Source of the DNA: Chara braunii
Lineage: Eukaryota > Streptophyta > Charophyceae > Charales > Characeae
DNA length: 51,155 nt
Direction: 5' to 3'
Assembly: GCA_003427395.1 (NCBI GenBank)
Contig: BFEA01000395.1
Span: forward strand, 1,170,063 to 1,221,217
Shown: positions 42,692-51,155 of the stretch, in pieces
How positions within the stretch are numbered: the stretch's first letter is position 1
Layout: each line of letters starts with the position of its first letter
Position numbers and translations under genes: made by a program
The notes under the pieces: model-generated
Databases searched by the model: none
Seen by the model: the letters and a program-made list of their open reading frames with translations, nothing else
Told to the model about the DNA's origin: nothing

Positions 42692-43297
42692 TCAATTTTT
42701 TTCCTTCCCTTCGCACCATTTAGCGAGTGCGTTGACTAGAGATTGGTGCCCTCTTTCTACAGGAGCATTAGTTTGAGGATGATATGTCGGAGATAGTGAT
42801 ACTCGTATTCCCAATCTCTGGAGCAACTCTTGGACTTCCCTAGCGATAAACTCCGATCCTCTATCCATGACGATCTTCCCTACGCAGTCATACTGAGTGA
42901 TATATTCAGTCAAATATCCACTAACTGCTTTACCTGTTTTTTGACGTAGTGGTCATGCCTCCACGAATCCAGTCAAGTCGGCTCTCATGTCCATGATGTA
43001 GTTCATTCCTCCTTCTCCCTTGGGCATCTTAACTAAGTCTATGTGCATTTTCTGGCCTACTGCTGTGGGATAGATGGGAAACAAGGGTTCTTTATATTTG
43101 ACTACCGCTCTCTTCTGGCATTCTACGCATGTCAGACAGTATGATTCTACGTCCTTATATAATCCATCCCACCAGTAAAGGTTCCTAATTTTTTCAAAAG
43201 TTCTTTTTACTTCTCTATGCCCTCCGACGATGCCATCGTGAAGTTTCGCTATTATCTCCAGGTGCTCGTCCTCATCACAGACCACTCTCATTGGCAT
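42692..43297 (-). pseudogene. Integrase zinc-binding region and catalytic core, second element
   Basis: KLHDGIVGGHREV and CLTCVECQKR form a complete H2C2 zinc site (43,250-43,130). HIDLVKMPKGEG carries the first catalytic Asp (about 43,035), IVMDRGSEF the second (about 42,865), and APVERGHQSL the Glu (about 42,760), so the triad is intact. An in-frame TGA at about 42,957 splits it where the reading FVEA*PLRQKTG suggests a former CGA. Integrase joins cDNA ends to the host chromosome. Confidence 0.9.
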
Positions 43298-43387
43298 TTC
43301 GTTTTTAGGTGGTCTCTTAAAGAGGTGCCCCGCCTTGAGGCAATACTGTTGAGCTTCCTTTCTAAGTTTGTCATCTAATTTGATTTC

Positions 43388-44112
43388 TCATATAAGATAA
43401 CGCCTTATCTTATGATACTTGCCAATGTATAGATTGTCAAGAAACAAGGAAGTTCCTCCTGCAACGGGATCTATTTTTAAGGAGCTGATGTCCATTTGTA
43501 AAAATTTGTCAATACAAGTAGGCGACCCTAGGTCTCCCTCTTCTAGTGGGATTCGCGAGAGACCATCAGCAACTGAGTTCTTAGCTCCGGATATTCGCTC
43601 TACTATGTAGTCAAACATCCTTATATGCATGAGCCATCTGGTGACCGTTGGATCTGTCAATGAGAAATTTTTTTGTAAGACAGCTGGCACCGTCGTCGGA
43701 TCGACCCGCGGTACGAACCTTCATCCGTAAATATAATGTCGAAAAATATTTAAACAACGTAACACTCCTAGAACTTCTTTCTTAAATTGTGAGTAGTTTC
43801 TTTCGGTGGCGTTTAAGGTTTTACTCTCGAATCTGAGAGGTCTCTCATTGCGGGCCTGATCCTTTTTAGCCAAGACTTCACCAACAGAGGCAGGTCCCGC
43901 ATCCGTACATACGACGAATGACCGATTTTTCTCGTCTTCGAAGTAAGGTACTCCAAGGACTTGACCTCCTTTCTTAATACATCTTTTAACGTTCTTACTG
44001 TATCCTCCTGTTCACTCGTCCATTGCCATTCTATTCCCTTGCGTAAGAGCTTTCGTAGGGGTTCGGTCTTTGCAGCATAGCCTTTTATGAAATTCCTCCA
44101 GAATCCGACCAC
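43388..44112 (-). pseudogene. RT connection and RNase H region, second element
   Basis: FWRNFIKGYAAKTEPLRKLLRKGIEWQW (about 44,100-44,020) is the conserved bridge between RT and RNase H in Ty3 elements. RNase H blocks follow in shifted frames, and AVLQKNFSLTDPTVTRWLMHI and GAKNSVADGLSRIPLEEG (43,690-43,530) close the domain. A frameshift near 43,960 and stops near 43,740 interrupt it. Confidence 0.8.
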
Positions 44113-44157
44113 TCCTAGAAACTGGCGTATGTCAGTAATATGTCTGAGGGGAGTTTG

Positions 44158-44861
44158 TCATTTTATAAGTTTTTCTAACTTTGCCGGATTTGGGCGTCTA
44201 CCATCCATGTCGCAGATGTTACCTAATATCTTTATAGAGGATACTGCCCATCTGCTTTTTGTTCCAATGACCGTAAGGTTTGCATCCTCTAACTTCACTA
44301 GTACTTTCTTGATATCCTCTGCATGGGTGGCTACGAACTTCCTCACTCCGGGTCTCACTTCTGTCTCATCTTTCTCATATGGTCCCTTGATCGGGAAGTC
44401 ATCCAGGAAAACCTCTACCAAGTTTGGTATGAGTCCCCTAGAACGGCGACCATTGCTCTTTGAAAGACTGCGACACCGTTAGTCCACCCCATCGGAACCA
44501 CCATTATTTGAACTAAGTCTAACGGTGTATGCATCGCAGTTAGATATCAGTCTCTGTAGTCTAGTGGCATCTCATCATATCCCGAAAAAAGGTCGCAGAC
44601 TGAGTAGATTGAACGTCCGGCTGAGCCTTCGGATAGGAGATCCACGTTTGGAATGGACCCAACGTCCCTCACTGTGACTTTATTTGTCTTCTGCAAGTCC
44701 TGTATCCATCGTAGTTTCCCGTTTGATTTCCTTACCGAGAACCACCGATTTGCGTAGGCGCTCTCGCAGGGCTCCGCTACGAATGTCATTATCTTCTCCT
44801 TGAGAAAGTCTACTACCATCTCCTTTTCCTTTTTCGACACTTTCATCCCGCATCGTTCCAT
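44158..44861 (-). pseudogene. Reverse transcriptase, second element
   Basis: RKSNGKLRWIQDLQKTNKVTV, RDVGSIPNVDLLSEG and SVCDLFSGYDEMPL (44,750-44,560) give the fingers and first catalytic Asp. After a TGA come VVPMGWTNGVAVF and, in a shifted frame, the polymerase box FLDD at 44,398-44,409, then KSRWAVSSIKILGNIC. The same FLDD occurs in the 23.3-kb element. One stop and one frameshift inactivate it. Confidence 0.85.
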
Positions 44862-45159
44862 GGAGTATGAGGGACCGTATAGATTCTTGCAGGTTTAACA
44901 TATCGTGGATCTATTCGCCCTCTTTCTGCGTCACAAAAGGCTACTATCTTGTCGCATGCTCTTAATGTTTCTATTATGAGTTTTTTCTCATTTTCAGTTA
45001 TGTTTCCGTTGCCTACATCCATTTCCTTTAATCTGTCCTCAGTAATTCTCTGCCCTTCAGTGGCCTTTCGTTCTCGGATCATCTGAGTAATTTCTTCTTC
45101 AGTGATCCCTATTTCCCCGGTCCTATCACGGCTGACCGCGGCTGGCTTGACTTTTTGGG

Positions 45160-45790
45160 CTACAGTTTTGTATCTTTTTCCCCCGCCGCGTGGGGGAATT
45201 CCTCCAAAAAAGAAAGGTTTATACATCCACCGAATTCCTCGCCGTCAGCCTCTTTCTCATAGACTGTTCCGTCCACCACATACTTAGTTTCTAGGTCCTC
45301 AACGTCAATCTTTTTTCCTCTCACTTTATGCGGTCCTAGCGTAAGGTCTTCAGATATCATTTGGCAACTTCTCGTGTTGAGTCGTTCTTTATTTTGCAAT
45401 AAAATCTTATAACGGTTGTCAAATTCGTTCACGGTCTTCAAGGTAAGTCTGCTACCTTGAGATCCGTCTATGGTAACCGTCTGGCTTCCATCCCGCTTAT
45501 TTTCAGTGGTGACGTTGACCCTTGTCAGCCACGTCCTTCCAAGGATTATTTCTGACGAACAGTGCTCAACTGTAAAGACTGGTACAGTGACCTCAACTCC
45601 AGCGACTACAATCTTGGCTTTGTGGCATACCCCAAGCGCAGGTTGCTTGAGTTTGTTAGCGGATATAATGGTCATAGCTACGCTCTTGTCTACCTCTAAG
45701 CCAAGGTTTTAGGCCATCTTGTCCTCACAAACGGTGGACTCGGATCCGACTTCGACTATAGCCTCCATCCCTATGTCATTGACTGTGACG
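45160..45790 (-). pseudogene. Protease-like region, second element
   Basis: AIVEVGSESTVCEDKMA (about 45,765-45,715) sits where retropepsins have the active-site D-(S/T)-G. Here the triad reads E-V-G, so either the family is atypical or the Asp is lost. SANKLKQPALGVCHKAKIVV and SSEIILGRTWLTRVNV (about 45,560) match the flap and C-terminal ILG blocks; the 23.3-kb element has LLGRTWMNHVHAV at the same place. A TAG at about 45,709 splits it. The tail to 45,160 is the linker to reverse transcriptase. Confidence 0.7.
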
Positions 45791-46570
45791 TTGAGCTTTC
45801 CACTAACAAGGACATAAAAGTAGTTGCTTCCACCTTCACTGGTTTGTACTTGTTTGTCTCCTTCGTTTTGTGTCATTAGGACTGAGGTTTTTACCTCCTC
45901 CTTCTGTTGTCCAGAAGCTGTCTCTTGTAGCGATACTTTAGTTTTCTTCATCATACCTATTAATTCATCTCTCGCCGGGCCACAGCCTGCTATGAATTCC
46001 TTGAGGGTGATAGGGATTGGCATATGCATGACCCTTCTTAAGGGTTCCCGTAAGTCGACTTCGTCTAGCGAGCTTTTTAGGTGAAACTTCTTGGCCGCTC
46101 TTTTTCTAGGGGATTATGGTGACTTAGGCGACTCAATTTGGTCATCCGTCATAGGTTGATCTTGATCCTCTTTCTTCATGTCGCTTGACTCGCTGACCTC
46201 GCCGATGCCTTGGGTACGTACGTAGACTTCTCCGTTATTTACTGTCTCCTCAAACTTAATGGATGAAATTCTTATACCTGGGCTTTCTGGTGGTTCGTCG
46301 AAATCATCCTCGAAGGTTATTCGAGAGACCTTGGCTGGTAATTGATCCTGGGATTGCTTCCCCTTTGTTTCATTCATCCTCCTCCTTCGGATATCTACAG
46401 TAATCTTCATCGAGGGTAGGAAAGGAACTGGTTTGCCTTCATTAGCCCACATGACGTACTTTCGATCGTCGAGTTCAATGATCCCCTCTTTTAGTGTTTC
46501 TAACATTTCTTGGCAATCTCTTGTGCGGTAGTCTTCGTCTCCGCCGTACATGCAAGCTTTACCGTTTCAC
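45791..46570 (-). pseudogene. Gag C-terminal region with degenerate zinc knuckle, second element
   Basis: CMYGGDEDYRTRDC (about 46,557-46,513) is a CCHC knuckle in which the second Cys is Gly and the His is Tyr. WANEGKPVPFLPSMKITVDIRRRRMNE and acidic linkers follow (46,460-46,114), then GCGPARDELIGMMKKTK (about 45,970), leading to the protease. Two of four zinc ligands are gone, while the flanking sequence is still readable. Confidence 0.75.
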
Positions 46571-46950
46571 GTTCGCTTTGGGCTAGGGTCAGCTTTCTCG
46601 CGCGTGGTCCGGACAGGGGGTTCTTCCTTTCTCTGGTTATTACTTTGCAGCCTCTCTACTGCCGCCTTCAGTACTTCTATCTGTTTTGCCATCTCCTCTT
46701 CTCTTCTGTCTGGTCTTTTTGCCTTTATCTCATCTTTTGGCTTTCACATGTTATCCTTTGTATTTGACCACTCGGAGGTTTCCTATTCCGCGTCATTTTT
46801 TTTTCAGTCGTTCCTGTTTCCTTTCCTCCATTCGCCCTCGCTTTTGGCTGAGTCCCCTCTTCTAGGTGAGCTCACGTAGGTGTCTCTTCCTTCGATTTTT
46901 GGTCTCCTATCCTCGAATTGTGATTTTCCTCCCCGTTTTTCTGTAGTTAC

Positions 46951-47600
46951 TTATTTTCCTAGGTTGTCGAGAACGCTCGCGAGGTGTGTTTTCGCGCTTT
47001 GGCCTTCGGTGTCATGGGCTAAAGCTTTGACTTGGCTAAACGTCATCTTAGAGGGAAGATCCCTCATAATCTTTTCTCGCTTTTCTCGAGAAAGAAATCC
47101 TAGGAATATTCCGCATCTTTCTATTTCGTCCATAAATCCGCCTTTTACTAGAGGGTTCGAAGCCTTTTCATATCTCCTTGCGAAAGCCACTAGACTCTCG
47201 TCCTCCTGTTTTTTCATTTCTTTGAGATCTTCTATTGAATAAGATGTTTCATCACATGCGAAGATTCTTGTAATCCTTTCCCTGAATATTAGGTAACGCC
47301 AACTGTTGGGAATAACTTCTCTCGCTTCGCGATCTATTTTTGGGGCTGTGTGGTGGAGTAGATTTATAATCATCTCCTGATCGCTCCATTTCGCTCTCAT
47401 TCCCAGTACCTCCCAGTCATCTAGGAATTCTAAAACATTTTTTCTTGTGAAGATTGTTTGGATTCCAAACAGTGCCGGTAATTGGAAGGCTTGGGTTCCC
47501 AGGAAGGGGGATACGTAAGAGCCTGGTGCATACGCCATTCTGTAAGGCTGGCTCGTGGTTTTCCGATATTGTTCCCTTGTGCCGGGATCCGAGAATCAAG
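46951..47600 (-). pseudogene. Gag capsid domain, second element
   Basis: Open from about 47,600 to 46,951. QPYRMAYAPGSYVSPFLGTQ leads into EFLDDWEVLGMRAKWSDQEM, FRERITRIFACDETSYSIED, LKEMKKQEDESLVAFARRYE and SREKREKIMRDLPSKMTFSQ. This is the retrotrans_gag fold (the W..LR...KWS and F...I.PR-like helices), which builds the virus-like particle. It is the least damaged gag in the window and the reference used to place the split gag of the 23.3-kb element. A stop follows before the zinc-knuckle region. Confidence 0.85.
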
Positions 47601-47615
47601 CTACTCTATTCCTGT

Positions 47616-48647
47616 TTAGAACATTTTTTCTCCACCCTTCACTCTTGGAAGTGCGTTCCTCGAGTCTGTGGCTGTAGTTTCTAACTCTCTTAGGGTCTTC
47701 CTCAATTTTTCGACGTCCTTTGTGACATCAGTTGTCATTTTCCTAACTAGGGTACTCGTCCTTGATTCCTGTGTTTTGACTTCGCCGCCTATCGAAGATA
47801 GATAGACTCCTTCCGCATCCATTTTTTTTTTCACTCTTCCAGAAGTTGATCCACGGCGACTTTAACCCTTTCCGCCGATTCTTCTAGTAGCTCTTGCAAT
47901 GTGTTGAAGTCCTCGTGTTTTCCTTCAGCTCTCACGACTAAGGTGGTAGCTAAAGCGGTTTGTAGGTAGCGTGAGTTTGCTTCCAACGTATTTAAGGATA
48001 TCCCATCAACTATTACATTCGCGAGCTCTCCTAGAGCTTGAGCATCCTCTCTTAATTCTTTTACGGATGTGGTTATCGTCTCTCTTCAGGTGCGTGGGAT
48101 TGTTTGTCCACTAGGGTTTACAGTGAGGATTTGTATTCTTACTAGAAAGATCTCTCCCGCAGTTTTCCAGACGACACACTTTCTGGCTTCTATCACTGCT
48201 TTTGTGGCGCACTCGGTTTCCTCTTCTTGGCTTAATTGCTCATTATGTACTGCTTCCACCAGGACTCGTACTAAGGACCCTTCTCTTTCTGCTCTGCCCG
48301 AAATACTAAACTTTTGCCTTCTAGGTTCGACATTAGCCATTCATTTGTTTATTAGATTCTTCTCGGTCTTGCTTCAGGAGTCTGGCAATTAAATCATTTC
48401 GCCATCCTATAATGTTCTCCCTTTCCTCTCTATAGATTACGACAAGACGTTCTACGCTTCTTTCCAGTTTATCTAAGTCAACTTCGTCGGTAGAGTCACA
48501 CCACTCTTGGTATTTTGCTAACAACTCTTCCACCTTCCTCTCAATTGGGTCTAAGTATAGCTCTAGGATGGCATCAGTTTTTGCATCTCTTCCTCTCACA
48601 CGCGGGTTCGTGCTTCGCGGATTGTCTCGTCCTTCTCTATTTCGCAC
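47616..48647 (-). pseudogene. Upstream coiled-coil-type ORFs, second element
   Basis: Three minus-strand frames: 48,333-48,647 (LERSVERLVVIYREERENII..., long charged helix), 48,086-48,340 (LSQEEETECATKAVIEARKC) and 47,616-47,834 (VRKMTTDVTKDVEKLRKTLR). All look helical and charged. They lie between the conserved upstream domain and gag and probably formed the N-terminal part of a long Gag polyprotein. No named family recognised. Confidence 0.5.
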
Positions 48648-48929
48648 TTAATCCATCCCCGGTCCAGATCATCACACTGTAGGCTATGCGACTCTCTGTT
48701 CTAACTTGTGTCAGTGCCCTTCGTCTTTCGCGCTCTATAGCTTCTTGTGCCAATCGTCAGCAACCTAGTGTATCTAACGCTCTAGTGGTTCGGATCCGAA
48801 TAATTGAGGTTATAGTCTCCGCGAAGGATAGCCGATTTACTTCCTCTTCATCAGTCACAGCGCCTGGCATTGCTCCTTGCTTTTTTTTCAATCCTAAGAG
48901 TTTTACTAACAATTAATCTCTTCTTTTAC

Positions 48930-49262
48930 ATTCTAATTCTTCGCTGCCCTCAAGATTCCCATGAACCGGCCTCTGTCGTCTCTTATCTCATGCTCACCCT
49001 CCACTCCGAAAAGTCAAGTGTCAAGGTACAATTCCCCTTCTTCGTCATTTAGGCAAGCGGCTCCTCTCCCGATCTCCACTCTCTGAGTTCTTGGACATGT
49101 TACCCTTCTACAGATTGACGTTCCCATTGTGCATAGATCCTCGTGAGTCCACGAACGTAGAAGTCGGAGTAGATCAGTTGACGTCCTCCTATCGCGATCT
49201 CGACCTAATATCCTCTGAACTACATTATTGTTCCCCGACCCACGAACTCCGCCTTTGGCCAT
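48930..49262 (-). pseudogene. Conserved upstream domain, second element
   Basis: RRTSTDLLRLLRSWTHEDLC, TMGTSICRRVTCP, GRGAACLNDEEGELYLDT, a TGA, LFGVEGEHEIRDDRGRFMGI. Homologous to 27,500-27,868 in the 23.3-kb element, sharing the STDL.RLLR.WT.ED and EGE.EIRD.RGR patterns. Unknown function. The element's recognisable sequence ends about 100 bp beyond it. Confidence 0.6.
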
Positions 49263-49480
49263 TCGTACACCGATGATTCAGCAGTCACTCCTGTAGCTGA
49301 TAGTATTCCTGTTGCGCCCTCTTAACCTTCCATGCAAGGTTTATCACTGCTCACCAATTGTTTTCAGAGAACATGAGTCATTCAAAAGGTTGTGATAGTA
49401 TCCCAATGAAGGGCCTAACGTAAGTACTCCAAGAGAAATTCTTCCCTCGGTACCGAGGCGCTGCAAGTGTTTCGCAGCTT
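49263..49480. other. No gene seen
   Basis: Short transition between the end of the second Ty3 element and GC-rich DNA. Confidence 0.35.
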
Positions 49481-50060
49481 TGGTGCACCGGAGGCCGGGG
49501 CACACACACACACACACTTGTGGGAAGGGCCCGACAGAGTACTTAAGCTCAACCGGGCCCAGGCATGGGGAAGTCGACACATGCGAGGATAAAGGCGCAC
49601 AGGACATCTCCCACACGGGGGGTTTCAGGCGCTCAGGACGGGACGCTGGACACGAGAGAGACGGACGGGCGCACGACACCTCGAACAAGGGGAGACACGC
49701 ACGGAAGGCACGCACGCGCTACGTGTGGCTGCACACGCTACGTGTGGCTGCACGCGCGCTCGTGCACCCCCATGCACACCCTTCTCGCACCGGCGCACAC
49801 GCTCGCATGCACTGCGTGTGATCGCGCCCACCCCCTCGCACACTCTCCGCGCACACCCCCACCGCGCATAGGCGAGCACGCGCGCACGCACTGCGAGTGA
49901 CTGCGCACAACCCCCGCGCACACCCTCCGCGCACCGGCGCACACGCGCACATGCACTGCGTGTGATCGCGCGCACCCCCGCGCACATTCCCCTCGCACAC
50001 CCTCCGCGCACAGGCGCACACGCGCGTGCGCACGCACTACGTGTGACCGCGTGCATTCCC
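49480..50060. repeat. GC-rich minisatellite, alternating purine-pyrimidine
   Basis: A (CA)n run (about 49,500-49,517) is followed by units of 65-82 bp with GCACT(G/A)CG(T/A)GTGA recurring near 49,807, 49,887, 49,952 and 50,034. Between them are long CGCACACGCGCAC-type stretches of alternating purine and pyrimidine, prone to Z-DNA. Long Cys/Arg/Ala-rich minus-strand frames result from the repeat and are not genes. Confidence 0.75.
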
Positions 50061-50119
50061 CCTCACACCATCGCGCACAGGCGCCCATGCGCTCGGACGC
50101 TGCGCATGCCGCACGCATT

Positions 50120-50200
50120 ACCCAGCGCTAGCGGGATTGGACCGCGACAGTTGAGCAGGTCTGTGCGCATACCCCCTCGCTAGCGGGATTGGACTGGGGT
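50120..50200. repeat. Short direct repeat CGCTAGCGGGATTGGAC
   Basis: CGCTAGCGGGATTGGAC occurs at about 50,126 and 50,180, 54 bp apart, each starting with the palindrome CGCTAGCG. From 50,200 to 50,693 I see no gene. Confidence 0.7.
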
Positions 50201-50693
50201 ACACCACACGACTGTGCGCACGGTTGCCCGCATTCGGATCGAGTAGAGAGGACAGGGCGGGACTGCGCACCACCACTGTGACACGTTATCGGGTTCGGCG
50301 GGGGAGCGCCGCTCGGCAGCGTGCGCAACCGCGGACCATCAGGATCGAACCGGACGTGCCGCGCAAGACAGCGCGCACGTCCTCGAGCTCGCAGATCGGA
50401 CATGAAGAACACCACTCCAACGTGCATGACAGCTAGATAGGACTGGGGGAGCATGGAGTGACACCGCGCAAGCTCGTGCGACTGCGGTACGGAAGAGAGG
50501 GAGACGACAGTGCGACTTTATGTCGGGCAAGGCGAGTCTTTTAACAGCGAGACTGATTAGCTACTGGACGGGACACTGGTCTAATCTGGCGATTTAAGTG
50601 TACAGTCTGATCACTGGACGGATCGGGCGCCGTAGAAGCAGCTGGGACATCTGGTCGAACTGGGCCTTGGGAGCGTGTTCTGGATGTCACAAA

Positions 50694-51155
50694 GCGAACG
50701 GGCATTTTCGGGCGCAGAGTTGGAACACTGGATCGAATTGAACTTTTGGGGGAGCGAAGGAGCACTCTACCGGAGGGCCACTCTGTCCGAAGGGCACTCT
50801 ACCTAAGCGGGCGTTTTACCGGAGGGACATTCTACCGAAGAGACACTTTACCGAAGGGGTACATTGCTCAAGGGCACTTTACAGAGCGGACACTTGTACC
50901 GGGTGGNCGTTTTACCGGAGGGACATTCTACCGAAGAGACACTTTACCGAAGGGGTACATTGCTCAAGGGCACTTTACAGAGCGGACACTTGTACCGGGT
51001 GGACACTTTACCGAGCGGACACTTTACCGAACGGACTATTTTGCCGACCGGACACTTTACCGAGCGAAAACTTTTACTGAGCGGACGTTTTACCGGAGGG
51101 ACATTCTACCGAAGAGACACTTTACCGAAGGGGTACATTGCTCAAGGGCACTTTA
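50694..51155 (+). repeat. Right arm of a long inverted repeat, 16-bp satellite
   Basis: Reverse-complement match to 41,045-41,506, starting at GCGAACGGGCATTTTCGGG and running into GGACACTTTACCGAGC units to the window end. CGTTTTACCGGAGGGACATT recurs at 50,812, 50,908 and 51,086, giving 96- and 178-bp higher-order spacings, the latter as in the left array. One N at 50,907. The outer end is outside the window. Confidence 0.9.

Larger units (their letters stand above)
41954..49262 (-). mobile_element. Second Ty3/gypsy-type element, internal region, inactivated
   Basis: Minus-strand order: upstream conserved ORF (49,262), coiled-coil ORFs, gag, zinc-knuckle region, protease, reverse transcriptase, RNase H, integrase (41,954). 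It is a diverged relative of the 23.3-kb element and aligns block by block. More than ten stops or frameshifts break it. I find no direct repeats that could be its LTRs: the flanks are GC-rich minisatellite on one side and the junction DNA on the other, with a satellite inverted repeat beyond both. Either the LTRs have been lost or replaced, or they are too diverged to see by eye. Confidence 0.8.

Noticed and set aside
49625-50118. Overlapping Cys/Arg-rich frames with repeated ITRSACARVRRC
   Set aside because: All frames of this GC-rich minisatellite are open; the peptides follow the DNA repeat.
49263-50693. 5' LTR of the second Ty3 element
   Set aside because: No direct match to the sequence at 41,507-41,953 and no primer site seen; the only repeat across the element is inverted.

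Overview
This is nuclear-type DNA of a eukaryote, packed with repeats. I see no operons, Shine-Dalgarno sites, rRNA genes or CRISPR arrays. It does hold decayed Ty3/gypsy-type retrotransposons, a PIF/Harbinger transposase remnant, several broken copies of a SANT/Myb-like (trihelix-type) gene family, satellite arrays and an assembly gap. The primer-binding site (tRNA-Asp type), the Ty3 domain order and the SANT-like family suggest a streptophyte, most likely a charophyte alga such as Chara. That is inference from memory of protein families, not a search result. No gene in the window looks intact.

Layout. 1-3030: no recognisable gene; a 33-bp tandem repeat, then DNA very rich in short stem-loops, including a family of hairpins with a conserved core and different but complementary outer arms. 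3272-7996: two ~0.8-kb LTR-like sequences in opposite orientation around 3 kb of unrecognised sequence. 8030-9040: SANT/Myb-like pseudogene (minus). 10,260-10,660: more stem-loop DNA. 11,177-13,215: plus-strand gene fragments of the same kind. 13,216-36,536: one minus-strand Ty3/gypsy element of 23.3 kb with ~3-kb LTRs, flanked by the 4-bp duplication ACGT. It sits inside a plus-strand gene whose reading frame resumes at 36,537. The element is itself split in gag by a 4.6-kb non-coding TG...CA insertion (22,204-26,822, duplication CCGT) made largely of tiled stem-loops. 36,537-37,842: rest of the interrupted gene. 39,370-39,908: Harbinger transposase remnant (minus). 40,629-41,440: two satellite arrays. 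41,954-49,262: second minus-strand Ty3 element, broken throughout. 49,480-50,060: GC-rich minisatellite. 50,694-51,155: the 41.0-41.5 kb satellite again, inverted.

How it fits together. The window records nested insertion: gene, then large LTR element, then stem-loop-rich element. The coding remnants have decayed largely through CAG-to-TAG, CGA-to-TGA and similar C-to-T type changes. The most unusual signal is the stem-loop DNA: tens of adjacent, mostly perfect hairpins, in which some families keep the core and swap the paired arms.
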